Source: CAVVPY01 sp963750295
GTDB taxonomy: Bacteria; Actinomycetota; Actinomycetes; Mycobacteriales; Jatrophihabitantaceae
Assembly (NCBI GenBank): GCA_963750295.1
Contig: CAVVPY010000008.1
Span: 310,001-374,000 of the forward strand
Length of the DNA stretch: 64,000 bases
Reading direction: 5' to 3'
Shown here: piece after piece, positions 42,430 to 51,164 of the stretch
Position numbering within the stretch: the first letter of the stretch is position 1
Layout: each line of letters opens with the position of its first letter
Notes under the pieces: model-generated
The model's database searches: none
Told to the model about the DNA's origin: nothing
Seen by the model: only the letters and a program-made list of their open reading frames with translations
Position numbers and translations under genes: made by a program

Positions 42430-43182
42430 GTGGATGACCTCGCGCTCGCCGCCGGTCTGGTGCGCGACGCGGGTCAGCTCGCCGCGCAGATGCTGCACGG
42501 CGGCCTGCAGACACACCGCAAGACATCCGTCTCGGACGTCGTGTCGGCAGCCGACCATGCGGCCGAGGATCTCATCGCCACCCGGCTGCGCACCGAGCGG
42601 CCGCACGACGGCGTCGTGGGTGAGGAGGGCACCGATGAGCCCGGCGAGCGAACCTGGTTCGTCGACCCCGTCGACGGCACGTACAACTTCTTGTCCGGCC
42701 TGCCCACCTGGTGCTCGGCGCTGGCGCTGACGGACTCGGCCGGTCTGGTGCTGGGCGCGGTGTACCAGCCCGCGACCGACGAGCTCTGGCTCGGCGGACG
42801 TGAGCACCCGACCTCGTGCAACGACATCGCGCTGCCGCCGCTGGCCGACCGGTCGCTGGGCGAGGTGTCGATCGCGAGCTACGTGCACCCGACGACGCTG
42901 CCCGACGACTCGGTGCGGGTGCCGCTGCTGCGGACGATCGCCGCGGCAGCAACGGTCCGGATGCTCGGGTCGGGGTCGGTCGAGCTGGCGGCCGTCGCGG
43001 CGGGGCGCCTCGGCGTCTCGCTGCAGACCGATTCGCTGCCGTGGGACTGGTTGCCGGGCGCGGCCCTCGTCCGGGCGGCGGGCGGGACGGCCGAGGTGTT
43101 CGAGGTGGACGGGCGGCGGTGGCACGTGGCCGGCCCGGCGCGGGCGGTGGCCGAGGCGGTCGAGCTGGTGCGCGGCGCCTAG
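42430..43182 (+). CDS. Inositol monophosphatase family protein
   Basis: 250-aa Mg-dependent phosphatase of the FIG superfamily. Metal ligands are in VGEEGTDE, WFVDPVDGTYNFLSGLP and the late PWDWLPGAALVRAAGG. It could act on inositol-1-phosphate, histidinol phosphate or another small phosphate ester; the sequence does not decide. GTG start 10 bases after the AMP-ligase stop, so probably the same transcript. It overlaps the stop of the convergent DUF4229 gene by four bases. Confidence 0.88.
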   Translation: MDDLALAAGLVRDAGQLAAQMLHGGLQTHRKTSVSDVVSAADHAAEDLIATRLRTERPHDGVVGEEGTDEPGERTWFVDPVDGTYNFLSGLPTWCSALALTDSAGLVLGAVYQPATDELWLGGREHPTSCNDIALPPLADRSLGEVSIASYVHPTTLPDDSVRVPLLRTIAAAATVRMLGSGSVELAAVAAGRLGVSLQTDSLPWDWLPGAALVRAAGGTAEVFEVDGRRWHVAGPARAVAEAVELVRGA

Positions 43183-43472
43183 TCCTCGTCCGGCTCGGGG
43201 TCGAGTTTCGCGTTGAGCTCCGCGCGGGCGGCCCGCTGGGCGGCGACGCGCGCTTCGAGGTTCTCGGCCACCCGGGCGCGGGGCTTGGCGAGCAGCACGA
43301 ACGAGAGCGGCACCGACAGGGCGAGCGCGATCAACGCCGCGAACAGCCCCTCGAGGCCGGCCACGAGCAGTAGTCCCCAGATGGCGAAGAACATCCCGAA
43401 GCGCAGCAGCGAGTAGAGCCACAGCGACCCCATCCAGCTGCCGAAGCTGGGTGGCTGCGGAGTCTCGGTCAC
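43179..43472 (-). CDS. DUF4229 small membrane protein
   Basis: 97 aa with two membrane segments: LWLYSLLRFGMFFAIWGLLLV and LFAALIALALSVPLSFVLL. A charged tail follows (RARVAENLEARVAAQRAARAELNAKL), probably cytoplasmic coiled coil. This is the actinobacterial DUF4229 pattern, usually found near menaquinone genes. It starts at a GTG at 43472. The in-frame region upstream is repeat DNA, not coding. Confidence 0.8.
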   Translation of the reverse strand: MTETPQPPSFGSWMGSLWLYSLLRFGMFFAIWGLLLVAGLEGLFAALIALALSVPLSFVLLAKPRARVAENLEARVAAQRAARAELNAKLDPEPDED

Positions 43473-43497
43473 GCCGACAAGTCTAGTTCCGCGCCCG

Positions 43498-43563
43498 CTT
43501 CCCCCCTGGTGTGACCAAATTCCGGGCCCGGATCTGGTCACACGAGGGGGGAAGGCGGCGAAA
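43498..43563. repeat. 57-bp palindrome B, copy 1 (left of the DUF559 gene)
   Basis: CTTCCCCCCTGGTGTGACCAAAT pairs, with two mismatches, with ATCTGGTCACACGAGGGGGGAAG (43532-43554). The loop is TCCGGGCCCGG. A shared extension GCGGCGAAA follows on the right in both copies. It lies between divergent starts, so it is not simply a terminator. Confidence 0.85.
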
Positions 43564-43567
43564 GTCT

Positions 43568-44617
43568 GTGGACAACCCGGATCGGCCACTCGGTCGGATC
43601 GACGATCACACGGTGACGTACTTCCGCGACCCGGACGCACCGATACCCGCACCGCCCGGCAATGCGCAGCGGTGGCAACGATGGTGGCAGCAGCGCTCTG
43701 ACGACCTCGCGGCCGAGCCGATCGCACCGCTGGCGTGTCGACAAGGATTCGTCCTCACTCGTGCGCAGGCCCGCAGCAGCGGAGTGGACGAACCCCTTAT
43801 TCGGCAGCGCCTGCGCAGGGGGACGTGGACCGTGCCGTGCCGGCGCGTGCTCTGCCCCGTGAGCCCGGACCCGGATGCGGATACGTGGACGCAGGTGCGC
43901 CAGCACCACGCCATGCGCGCGACGGCGACGGCGCTCGTGCGCCCGGACCAGGTCGTCACCGGCCCTAGCGCGGCCATCCTGCACGGGTTACCGACGATGT
44001 CGGTGCCGACCGTCCCCGTCCTCACCGCACGCCGGCCGCGCACGCAGGGACGGCACGGACGCGCCCTCGTCCGCGGGGCCGCGCTGCAACCGGATGACAT
44101 CACCGACTGGTTCGGCGCCCCCGTCACCACGCTCGCACGGACGGTGATCGACATCGCCCGCAACGACCGGCGGGGCGGGCTGATAGCGGCCGACGCCGCG
44201 CTGCACGAGCAGGTGGTCGCGGAAAGGGACCTGATCCGCATGCTCGCACGAGCCAAGGGCTGGCCGGGTGTCCGGCGGGCTCGCGAGGTCTTCGCCCTCG
44301 CCGATCCACGCGCCGAGTCGCCGCTCGAGTCGTTGGTCCGACTCGAACTGCACGACGACGGGTTCCCGCCACCGGAGCTCCAGGTCGAGATCGGCCGATA
44401 TCGGGTCGACATGGCGTGGCCGGCGCAGCGGGTAATCCTCGAAGCCGACGGCCGGCTCAAGTACTCCGACGACGCGCTGTGGCGCGAGAAGCAGCGCGAA
44501 CATCAGCTGACCCGCCTCGGTTACCGCGTCGTCCGCGTGCTCTGGTCAGACGTGCTGCAGGACTGGGCAGCGACACGGACGCTGCTCCGCCGGCTGCTCA
44601 CTTCCCCCCTCGTGTGA
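43568..44617 (+). CDS. DUF559 nuclease-like protein with AbiEi-like N-terminal domain
   Basis: 349 aa. The N-terminal RQGFVLTRAQARSSGVDEPLIRQRLRRGTW looks like the winged-helix of AbiEi-type antitoxins, and WFGAPVTTLARTVIDIARNDR follows as in that family. The C-terminal DUF559 domain shows ESPLESLVRLELHDDG, YRVDMAWPAQRVILEADGRLKY and YRVVRVLWSDVL, a PD-(D/E)xK-like core as in Vsr endonucleases. Such proteins are widespread in actinobacteria and uncharacterised. The start is uncertain: GTG 43568 and GTG 43612 are possible, while GTG 43511 lies inside the repeat. The stop codon falls within the right-hand repeat. Confidence 0.8.
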   Translation: MDNPDRPLGRIDDHTVTYFRDPDAPIPAPPGNAQRWQRWWQQRSDDLAAEPIAPLACRQGFVLTRAQARSSGVDEPLIRQRLRRGTWTVPCRRVLCPVSPDPDADTWTQVRQHHAMRATATALVRPDQVVTGPSAAILHGLPTMSVPTVPVLTARRPRTQGRHGRALVRGAALQPDDITDWFGAPVTTLARTVIDIARNDRRGGLIAADAALHEQVVAERDLIRMLARAKGWPGVRRAREVFALADPRAESPLESLVRLELHDDGFPPPELQVEIGRYRVDMAWPAQRVILEADGRLKYSDDALWREKQREHQLTRLGYRVVRVLWSDVLQDWAATRTLLRRLLTSPLV

Positions 44618-44666
44618 CCAGATTCCGGGTCCGGATCTGGTCACACGAGGGGGGAAGGCGGCGAAA
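44601..44666. repeat. 57-bp palindrome B, copy 2 (right of the DUF559 gene)
   Basis: CTTCCCCCCTCGTGTGACCAGAT and ATCTGGTCACACGAGGGGGGAAG form a perfect 23-bp inverted pair around TCCGGGTCCGG, followed by GCGGCGAAA as in copy 1. The DUF559 stop codon is part of the left arm. The mqnE gene ends just beyond on the other strand, so this copy could also end transcription. Confidence 0.88.
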
Positions 44667-44669
44667 CGG

Positions 44670-45815
44670 CTAGGCCCAGACGGCCTGGGGCTCGCGGCGC
44701 CGGTCGGCCAGCGGCACCGGCCCGTCGAAGGACCGCAGCACCTCGTAGCGGGTGTTGCGCTCCTTCGGCGTGAACCCGGCATCGCGGATCAGCGAGAGCA
44801 GGTCCTCGCGGGTCAGCTTGTCGGGGGTGCCGTAACCGTCCGCGTCGTGGGTGATCTTGTACTCGACGACCGAACCGTCCATGTCGTCCGCCCCGTAGTT
44901 CAGCGCGAGCTGCGAGGTCGACAGGCCGTGCATGACCCAGAACACCTTCACGTGCGGGAAGTTGTCCAGCATCAGGCGCGACACTGCGAACGTGCGCAGG
45001 ACGTCGGCAGGCTGGGCCATCGGCAGGTGCGAGAGCCGGTTGTCGTCGTTGTGGAATCGCAGCGGGATGAACACCTGGAACCCGCCGGTCTCGTCCTGCA
45101 GTTCGCGCAGCCGCAGGACGTGGTCGACGCGGTGCCGCGGCTCCTCGATGTGGCCGTAGAGCATGGTCGCCGGGGTGCGCATCCCCTTCTGGTGGGCGAG
45201 GCGGTGGATGCGCGACCAGTCCTCCCAGTGCGTCTTGTGGTCGACGATCTGCTTGCGCACGTCCCAGTCGAAGATCTCGGCTCCGCCGCCGGTGAGCGAT
45301 TCGAGGCCGGCGTCCATCAGCTCGTCCAGGATCTCGGTGGCCGGCAGGCCGCTGATCTCCTCGAACCAGTGCACCTCGGTCGCGGTGAACGCCTTGAGCG
45401 CGACGTCCGGCAGCGCCGCCTTGAGCTCGCGCAGCACCCGCGGGTAGTACTTCCACGGCAGCGTCGGGTGCAGGCCGTTCACGATGTGCAGCTCGGTGAG
45501 CCCCTCGCCGGCCATCTGCAGCGCCTTCTCGACGGCTTCCTCGACACGCATCGTGTACGCGTCCTTCTGACCGGGCTTCCGCTCGAAGCTGCAGTACGCG
45601 CACGACGCGCTGCAGACGTTGGTCAGGTTCAGATGCCGGTTGACGTTGAAGAAGACCGCGTCACCGTTCTTCTCGGTACGGACGGCGTGCGCCAGCCCGC
45701 CCAGCCAGGCCAGGTCGTCGGACGCGTAGAGGTCCTCACCGTCCGCGCGGGTGAGCCGTTCGCCGGTCGCGACCTTCTCGGCCAGTTCGGCCTTGCGGTG
45801 TTCGGTCAATGCCAT
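44670..45815 (-). CDS. mqnE: Aminofutalosine synthase MqnE
   Basis: 381-aa radical-SAM enzyme joining the MqnA product to an adenosyl radical to form aminofutalosine. The cluster motif is CSASCAYCSF (C-x3-C-x2-C), preceded by FFNVNRHLNLTNV. ELHIVNGLHPTLPWKYY, LTGGGAEIFDWDVR and YGHIEEPRHRVDHVL are typical MqnE/CofH-family blocks. The aminofutalosine deaminase/hydrolase and MqnC steps are not in this window. Confidence 0.93.
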   Translation of the reverse strand: MALTEHRKAELAEKVATGERLTRADGEDLYASDDLAWLGGLAHAVRTEKNGDAVFFNVNRHLNLTNVCSASCAYCSFERKPGQKDAYTMRVEEAVEKALQMAGEGLTELHIVNGLHPTLPWKYYPRVLRELKAALPDVALKAFTATEVHWFEEISGLPATEILDELMDAGLESLTGGGAEIFDWDVRKQIVDHKTHWEDWSRIHRLAHQKGMRTPATMLYGHIEEPRHRVDHVLRLRELQDETGGFQVFIPLRFHNDDNRLSHLPMAQPADVLRTFAVSRLMLDNFPHVKVFWVMHGLSTSQLALNYGADDMDGSVVEYKITHDADGYGTPDKLTREDLLSLIRDAGFTPKERNTRYEVLRSFDGPVPLADRRREPQAVWA

Positions 45816-45836
45816 GACACGAGCGTACGGACGTGC

Positions 45837-47270
45837 TCAGGCGTGCACGGCAGGCACCCGGTGCGCCCACGGGCGCGCGGCCTCCAGCTGTCCGGCCAGC
45901 CGGAACAGGGTCGCCTCGTCGCCGAATCGGCCGAGGACGTGCACACCGATCGGCAGGCCGCCGGCGGTCCACCACAGCGGCACCGACATCGCCGGGTTGC
46001 CCGTGAGGTTGGCGACGACCTGGGGGTAGTCGACGGTGGTGCCGCCGAGTTCGGCCGCGCGCAGCGGGTCCGCCTCGGTCGAGGTGATCTCGCCGAGGGC
46101 GAGCGGCGGCGACGACATCGTCGGCGACAGGGACCCGTCGTAGTCGCGCAGGAACAGCGCCACCCGGCGCGAGTACCGCTGCGTCACCTCGACCGCGCGC
46201 AGATACGACGCGGCGTCCAGGCCCCGGCCGATCGCCAGGTAGCCGCGGGTCAGCGGCTCGAGTTCGTCGGCGGCCGGCTCGCGGCCGAGTCGGCGCACCC
46301 AGTAATCGACGATCCACGCAGTGGCCGCGCCGAAGACGGTGCCGATCGCGTCGCCCTCGTCCGGGCCGAGTGCGGGTGGGTCGACCTCGACGAGGTCGTG
46401 CCCGAGGTCGGCGCACAGCCGGACCGCGTCGTCCAGCGCGGCCAGGCAGTCCGGGTGCGCCGGTGTGCCGCTGGCTGTGCGCGCCGAGAACGCCAGGCGC
46501 AGCCGTCCCGGATCGGTGCCGACCTCGGCCGCGTACGGGCGCGCGATCGGCGGCGCCGGGTACGGGTCACCCGGCTCGGCGCCGGCCGTCGCGTCGAGCA
46601 GCGCCGCGCTGTCGCGAACCGACCGCGTGACGGCGTGCTCGGCCGCCCAGCCGCCGATCGCGTCGCCGTAGATCGGTCCGAGCGACACCCGTCCCCGGGT
46701 CGGTTTGAGCCCGAAGACCCCGCACGCCGAGGCGGGGAAGCGGATCGAACCGCTCAGATCATTGGCGTGCGCCATGGGCACCATTCCCGACGCCACCGCC
46801 GCAGCCGAGCCACCGCTGGACCCGCTGGTGGAGCGGGTGAGGTCCCACGGGTTGCGGGTGGCCCCGTGCAGGGCCGGCTCGACGGTCGGCACCATCCCGA
46901 ACTCGGGACAGTTGGTCTTGCCGACGAGCACGAGACCGGCCCGCTCCAGCCGGGTGACCAGAGCCGAGTCCACCGTGGACACGTTGTCGCGCAGGAAAGC
47001 GCTGCCCTCGGTGAACCGGGTGCCGGCGACCTCGACCACGAGATCCTTGAGCAGGTAGGGGACGCCGGCGAACGGACCGATCGCCGTCGCCACCGACGCC
47101 AGCGCCCGCTCGTACATCGGGGTGATGACGGCGTTGAGCGACGGGTTGAGCCGCTCGATCCGCTCGATCGCCCACTCGACCAGTTCGCGGGCGCTCACCT
47201 CGCCCCGACGGACGAGTTCGGCCTGGCCGGTGGCGTCGAGTACAGCCACCTCGGTGGCGACGGCGCTCAT
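45837..47270 (-). CDS. Amidase (amidase-signature family)
   Basis: 477-aa amidase-signature enzyme. The Ser-cisSer-Lys triad sits in [13 protein letters not shown] (Lys), [19 protein letters not shown] and the nucleophile region [26 protein letters not shown]. The usual GTDTGGS is NDLSGS here, with the Ser retained. Substrate is unknown; homologues hydrolyse small amides. The ATG at 47270 is one base before the stop of the next gene upstream. The group cupin, small protein and amidase forms a compact operon. Confidence 0.88.
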   Translation of the reverse strand: MSAVATEVAVLDATGQAELVRRGEVSARELVEWAIERIERLNPSLNAVITPMYERALASVATAIGPFAGVPYLLKDLVVEVAGTRFTEGSAFLRDNVSTVDSALVTRLERAGLVLVGKTNCPEFGMVPTVEPALHGATRNPWDLTRSTSGSSGGSAAAVASGMVPMAHANDLSGSIRFPASACGVFGLKPTRGRVSLGPIYGDAIGGWAAEHAVTRSVRDSAALLDATAGAEPGDPYPAPPIARPYAAEVGTDPGRLRLAFSARTASGTPAHPDCLAALDDAVRLCADLGHDLVEVDPPALGPDEGDAIGTVFGAATAWIVDYWVRRLGREPAADELEPLTRGYLAIGRGLDAASYLRAVEVTQRYSRRVALFLRDYDGSLSPTMSSPPLALGEITSTEADPLRAAELGGTTVDYPQVVANLTGNPAMSVPLWWTAGGLPIGVHVLGRFGDEATLFRLAGQLEAARPWAHRVPAVHA

Positions 47271-47271
47271 G

Positions 47272-47562
47272 TCAGCCCACCGCCTGCGTGCTCGTGAGCT
47301 CGAAGATCTCGCCGAGCCCCTCCGCGTGCGGCAGCGGCAACCCCACGGCAGCCAGCGCGGCACGGAACTGCTCGCTCGTGCTGAACCAGGCGAAGTCACC
47401 CTCGCTCGGACAGGTGTCGTAGACGTCGATGCCGTCCGACCGGCGCACGGCCACCTGCAGGTCGTACTCACCACCGCGCGAGGCGAGCAACGTGCGGTAC
47501 CTGGTGGTCAGCTCGTCGGGGTCGCCGGCGAAGTGGTAGCGGGCGAAGTACATGAGCCTCAC
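47272..47562 (-). CDS. Small hypothetical protein in the amidase operon
   Basis: 96 aa: RLMYFARYHFAGDPDELTTRYR, then FAWFSTSEQFRAALAAVGLP. The alternation and size suggest a dimeric ferredoxin-like (ABM/EthD-like) fold, but there is no firm family match. GTG 47562 overlaps the cupin stop (GTGA); an ATG at 47553 is the alternative. Tight spacing on both sides suggests a shared task with the cupin and amidase, perhaps degradation of a nitrogenous compound. Confidence 0.65.
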   Translation of the reverse strand: MRLMYFARYHFAGDPDELTTRYRTLLASRGGEYDLQVAVRRSDGIDVYDTCPSEGDFAWFSTSEQFRAALAAVGLPLPHAEGLGEIFELTSTQAVG

Positions 47563-47936
47563 ACCTCGGCCATGCGCTGCATCGCGGCGCCCACCACCGC
47601 CATCGTCTCGTTCAGCTTGTCGGTCTGGCTGAACTCGACGACCTCGGTGCCGGCGAAGACCAGCGGCAGGTGCCCCGGCGCGCCGTAGTAGGCGTCACCC
47701 GCGCGGAAGGTCTCCTCGTGGTCGGCGTAGCGGAAGACGACCTGCCCGCTGACGACGATGCCCCAGTGCGGGCACTGGCAGCGGCCGTCGGGCAACTCGG
47801 CGAACAGCGGCCCGGGGTCGACGTCCTGCGGGAACGATTCGTAGGCGACCGTGTACGGCCCGAGTTCGACGTAGCGGCCCTCGATCTGCTCCGAGGCGAT
47901 GCCGATCGGGGCTTCGGACTTGGTTGTGCGTGGCAT
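47559..47936 (-). CDS. Cupin-domain protein
   Basis: 125-aa single-domain cupin. QCPHWGIVVSGQVVFRYADHEETFRAGDAYYGAPGH carries the barrel strands, and the first His/Glu metal motif is partly altered. The ATG at 47936 follows a strong GAGAGGAG. The ATPase gene ends 53 bases upstream on the same strand. The role is unknown; small cupins often bind a metal or a signal. Confidence 0.78.
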   Translation of the reverse strand: MPRTTKSEAPIGIASEQIEGRYVELGPYTVAYESFPQDVDPGPLFAELPDGRCQCPHWGIVVSGQVVFRYADHEETFRAGDAYYGAPGHLPLVFAGTEVVEFSQTDKLNETMAVVGAAMQRMAEV

Positions 47937-47989
47937 GGTGTGCTCCTCTCGAACGACGGTTGTCACCTCGACAGGCGTGAGAACGGACC

Positions 47990-50900
47990 TCACGGTGTGA
48001 GCTGCCAGCTCACCGGCGTCTCGGGGTCGTAGCTGCACAGGGTGCCGGTGCGGATCGCGGCGCGGAGGTGCCGGCCGAGTTCCGGGTGGACGGTCGCGAT
48101 GTGGGCGATGCTGTCGCGGATGCGCGCGGTGACCGTGGTGCGGGCCCGTTCGACCGGGCTGCCCGCCCGCCGTGGCCGCCCACCGAGCCCGTACGCGGCG
48201 CTCAACTGGGCGAGGAGGGCGTCACGTTCCGCGGCCACCGCTGCCGCCCGCCTGGTGTCGCCGGTGCGATCGGCCTCGTCCGCGTCGGCGGTGAGCTCGT
48301 CGAGCCGGCGCCGGTAGGCGTTGCGCGCGGTCGCGTCGATCACCTCGCCGAGGTCGCCGCCCTGATGCAGACCGTCCAGCCCGGACGGGCGCACCGCGGC
48401 GGGTGCACCGGCCAGTTCCACCACCGGAACCGGAACGCCCGGCCGGGCGAGCAGGGTGGACAGGTCCCGCAGCCCCTTGCTGTCGCGCAGCGTCGCGGTG
48501 CGCCCGGCGAAGCGCACCGTCCAGGTCGCGCCCGACCGGACGAGGCCGGCGTCGCCGACGGGCGGCTGGTCGCCCAGGCTCGCGGCACGCCGGGTGGCGC
48601 CGAGTTCGAGATAGGCCGCGCGCGCGTCGGCGCGTAGCCCGTCGTCGGCCAGGGTGGTGGCCGCGTCGTAGAGCGTGCGGGCGACGAGCAGCGCGGCGCC
48701 GAGCCGCCGGTTGGCCTCGAGCGCCCGCTCGAAATGGGTGCGCGCGACGACGCGGTCACCGAGGGCTCCGGCGAGCAGGCCGAGGTGCCGCTCGACGCTG
48801 CCGCGGGGCGCGGCGCCGATGCCTTCGACCACGAACAGCGCCGCGTGCGGCAGCAACTGGTCATACAGCCATTCGGCCGCCGGATGACCGCCGACGAGCG
48901 CGACCGCCTCGGCTGCCTGGGTCGTCGTGCACAGCCACTCGGAGTCACGGGGCAGCGCGTCGAGCAGTTGCTGCGCTGCGTCCAGTCGAGCCCGGGCCTG
49001 CCCCAGGTGGCCCAGCTGGGCGTCGATCAGCGCGCTGGTGATCGGCACCCACGGTTCACGCATGGTCTCCAGCCCCATGTCGGCGAACAGTGCCTCGATG
49101 TCGTCGGTGTCGTTGAACTCGCCGGCGAGGAACCACCGCAACGTCGGGACGAGCGCCTGCGCGTTCACGCTGCCGGCGCCGACGCCGAGTTCGTTCGCGA
49201 CCGCGAGCAACTCGCGCGCCTCGCCCGCACGGCCCTGCATGAACGCCAGCGCGGCGCGCCACAGCGGGACGAACCACGAGTACAGCGGCTGCCGCAACCC
49301 GTCGGCGAGCGTCTCGTAACCGCGGATCTCGTCCTCGACCCCGGCCAGGTCGCCGACCTCGCTGCGCGCCACGAGTCGCTGACGCCGGCCGAGCAGTTCG
49401 AGCGACGGATCGCGCAACCGCTGCGCGATGTCGACGATCTCGTCGGTGAGTTCGAGGCGGCGAGCGGTGTGTTCGGGTCCGGCGATGACATCGCAGTAGC
49501 TCGCCAGCGCTGCACCGAGCGCCGCCTCGTCGCCACACCGGCGGGCGAGATCGACCGCCGCGCCGGACAGCTGCGCGCGCCGGTCGATCCCCGCGTCGAA
49601 CGTGAGCGCGACCGACAGCCGGGCCATCACCGCCGCCCGCGTGCCGGGACGGTCGTCGCCGAGCAACTGCAACGCGTCCTCGAGCGCGTCGATCTGTTCG
49701 CGGTCGTTGAGGACGACCTCGAAGCCCGCCGCACCGGCGCCGAGCCCGAGGGCAGCGTCGGCGAGCAACGGCCCGTCCGCGGCAGCCTTGGCGATGCGGA
49801 CGGCGGCCAGCTGGGCGGTGCGCGCCGCGTCGGCGTCGCCCGCGGCGAGCAGCGCGGTACCCAGCAGCACCTGGGTTCGTCCCGGGTCCGCCGATCCGTC
49901 GAGCGCGGCGCGAAAGTGCCGCACGGCATCCTCGTAGGCCAGCATCGCCAGCGCCGCCCGGCCGGCCGCCTCGTCCCAGCGAGCAGCCTCGCCACGCGCG
50001 GACGGGCCGGCGTGCCGGTGCTGGTACGCCGCGTCCGCCGCCCGCCCCTCGGCGGCGGCCCGCTCGGCGGCAATGCCGTGCCAGTGGGCACGATGCGCAG
50101 GCGGCAGCAGGTCATAGATCGCGTCGCGGACGATCTCGTGGACGAAGCCGACCCGGTCCGGGCCAGCGGTGCGGAGCAAGCCGTGCCGCACCGCCTCCTG
50201 CACGGCATCGAGGACGTCCTCGGCCGGCTCACCGACGAGATCGACCAACGCCCCCGCCGACACGCTCGTCCCGAGCACGGCTGCTGCCGACACCACCCGC
50301 CGACACGCTGCCGAGCGCTGCGCGAGCCGGGCGCCCACGACCGCCCGGACGGTGACGGGCAGGGCGTCGACCGCGTCCGGCGCCACCTGTAGCAGGCGGG
50401 CCAGCTCGCAGACGAACAGCGCATTGCCGCCCGTGCGCGCGGCGATCCGGTCGGCCAGCGCATCGGTTGCCGGGCGCCCGGTGGTCGCCGCGACCACGTC
50501 GGCGATCTGCTCCTGGGTCAGCGGGCCGACCGCGACGGTCTCGGCATGACGAAGCAGGTCGGCCCACACGCCGGCCCACTCGACCCGGTCGGGCTCGACG
50601 TCGGTGCGCACGGTCGCGACCACGGCCACGGCCATGCCGGGCAGCAGCGGCGCGACGTGGGCGAGCAGCAGCAGCGAGGCGGCGTCGGCCTCGTGCAGAT
50701 CGTCGAGGACGGCGAGGATCGGTCGCTCGCGGGCCGCGTCCGCGAGCAGTGCGGCCACGTCGTCGAACATCGCGAAGCGGCCGGTGGCGTCGGCTCCGTC
50801 CGTGAGCAACCCGGCGGCGAGGGAGTGGCGGGCCCGGCAATCCGGGGGCAGGGTCGCGAGCAACTGCGTCCACGGCCAGAACGCCGGCGCACCCGCCCGG

Positions 50901-51058
50901 CCGGCGATCGTCCACACCGCGTGCATTCCGTCGCGGCGGGCGTGCTCGCGCACCTCGCCGGCGAGCCGGGACTTGCCGACCCCCGCGTCCCCGACGAGCA
51001 ACACGAGCCGGCCGGTGCCCGCGGCGGCAGCAGCGAGCACGTCCTGCGGGCCGGACAT
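47990..51058 (-). CDS. Large STAND-type AAA ATPase regulator
   Basis: 1022 aa. The N-terminal ATPase domain has Walker A LLVGDAGVGKSRLAGEV and Walker B LAVLDDLHEAD, then a winged region (FVHEIVRDAIYDLLPPAHRAH) and a long alpha-helical TPR-like stretch (about 360-830). There is no LuxR-type HTH. Instead the C-terminus carries VRFAGRTATLRDSKGLRDLSTLL, a linker AYRRRLDELTADADEAD and ERARTTVTARIRDSIAHIATVHPELGRHL, a conserved module seen at the end of many actinobacterial ATPases of this class. It is probably a signal-transduction or transcription factor. Divergent from the MMPL gene. Confidence 0.85.
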   Translation of the reverse strand: MSGPQDVLAAAAAGTGRLVLLVGDAGVGKSRLAGEVREHARRDGMHAVWTIAGRAGAPAFWPWTQLLATLPPDCRARHSLAAGLLTDGADATGRFAMFDDVAALLADAARERPILAVLDDLHEADAASLLLLAHVAPLLPGMAVAVVATVRTDVEPDRVEWAGVWADLLRHAETVAVGPLTQEQIADVVAATTGRPATDALADRIAARTGGNALFVCELARLLQVAPDAVDALPVTVRAVVGARLAQRSAACRRVVSAAAVLGTSVSAGALVDLVGEPAEDVLDAVQEAVRHGLLRTAGPDRVGFVHEIVRDAIYDLLPPAHRAHWHGIAAERAAAEGRAADAAYQHRHAGPSARGEAARWDEAAGRAALAMLAYEDAVRHFRAALDGSADPGRTQVLLGTALLAAGDADAARTAQLAAVRIAKAAADGPLLADAALGLGAGAAGFEVVLNDREQIDALEDALQLLGDDRPGTRAAVMARLSVALTFDAGIDRRAQLSGAAVDLARRCGDEAALGAALASYCDVIAGPEHTARRLELTDEIVDIAQRLRDPSLELLGRRQRLVARSEVGDLAGVEDEIRGYETLADGLRQPLYSWFVPLWRAALAFMQGRAGEARELLAVANELGVGAGSVNAQALVPTLRWFLAGEFNDTDDIEALFADMGLETMREPWVPITSALIDAQLGHLGQARARLDAAQQLLDALPRDSEWLCTTTQAAEAVALVGGHPAAEWLYDQLLPHAALFVVEGIGAAPRGSVERHLGLLAGALGDRVVARTHFERALEANRRLGAALLVARTLYDAATTLADDGLRADARAAYLELGATRRAASLGDQPPVGDAGLVRSGATWTVRFAGRTATLRDSKGLRDLSTLLARPGVPVPVVELAGAPAAVRPSGLDGLHQGGDLGEVIDATARNAYRRRLDELTADADEADRTGDTRRAAAVAAERDALLAQLSAAYGLGGRPRRAGSPVERARTTVTARIRDSIAHIATVHPELGRHLRAAIRTGTLCSYDPETPVSWQLTP

Positions 51059-51111
51059 GCGCCCAGTGTGCCGCCAAGCCGAGCACCCGGCCAGCGTCGG
51101 ACCACGAGCAG

Positions 51112-51145
51112 TTGACAGCGATAACTTAGCGTTGTTAACTTAGCG
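51112..51145 (+). promoter_or_regulatory. Promoter with tandem TAACTTAGCG operators for the MMPL operon
   Basis: TTGACA at 51112-51117 and TAACTT at 51136-51141 form a -35/-10 pair with an 18-base spacer. TAACTTAGCG occurs twice, at 51122-51131 and 51136-51145, 14 bases apart. Each contains the palindromic core TAA-C-TTA. The second copy covers the -10. The operon encodes a TetR regulator, so autorepression here is likely. Confidence 0.6.
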
Positions 51146-51164
51146 CCGTTCGCCGTTCGACCGG

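Noticed and set aside
44847..47297. Long plus-strand frame opposite mqnE and the amidase
   Set aside because: Same antisense artefact; the minus strand carries recognisable enzymes.
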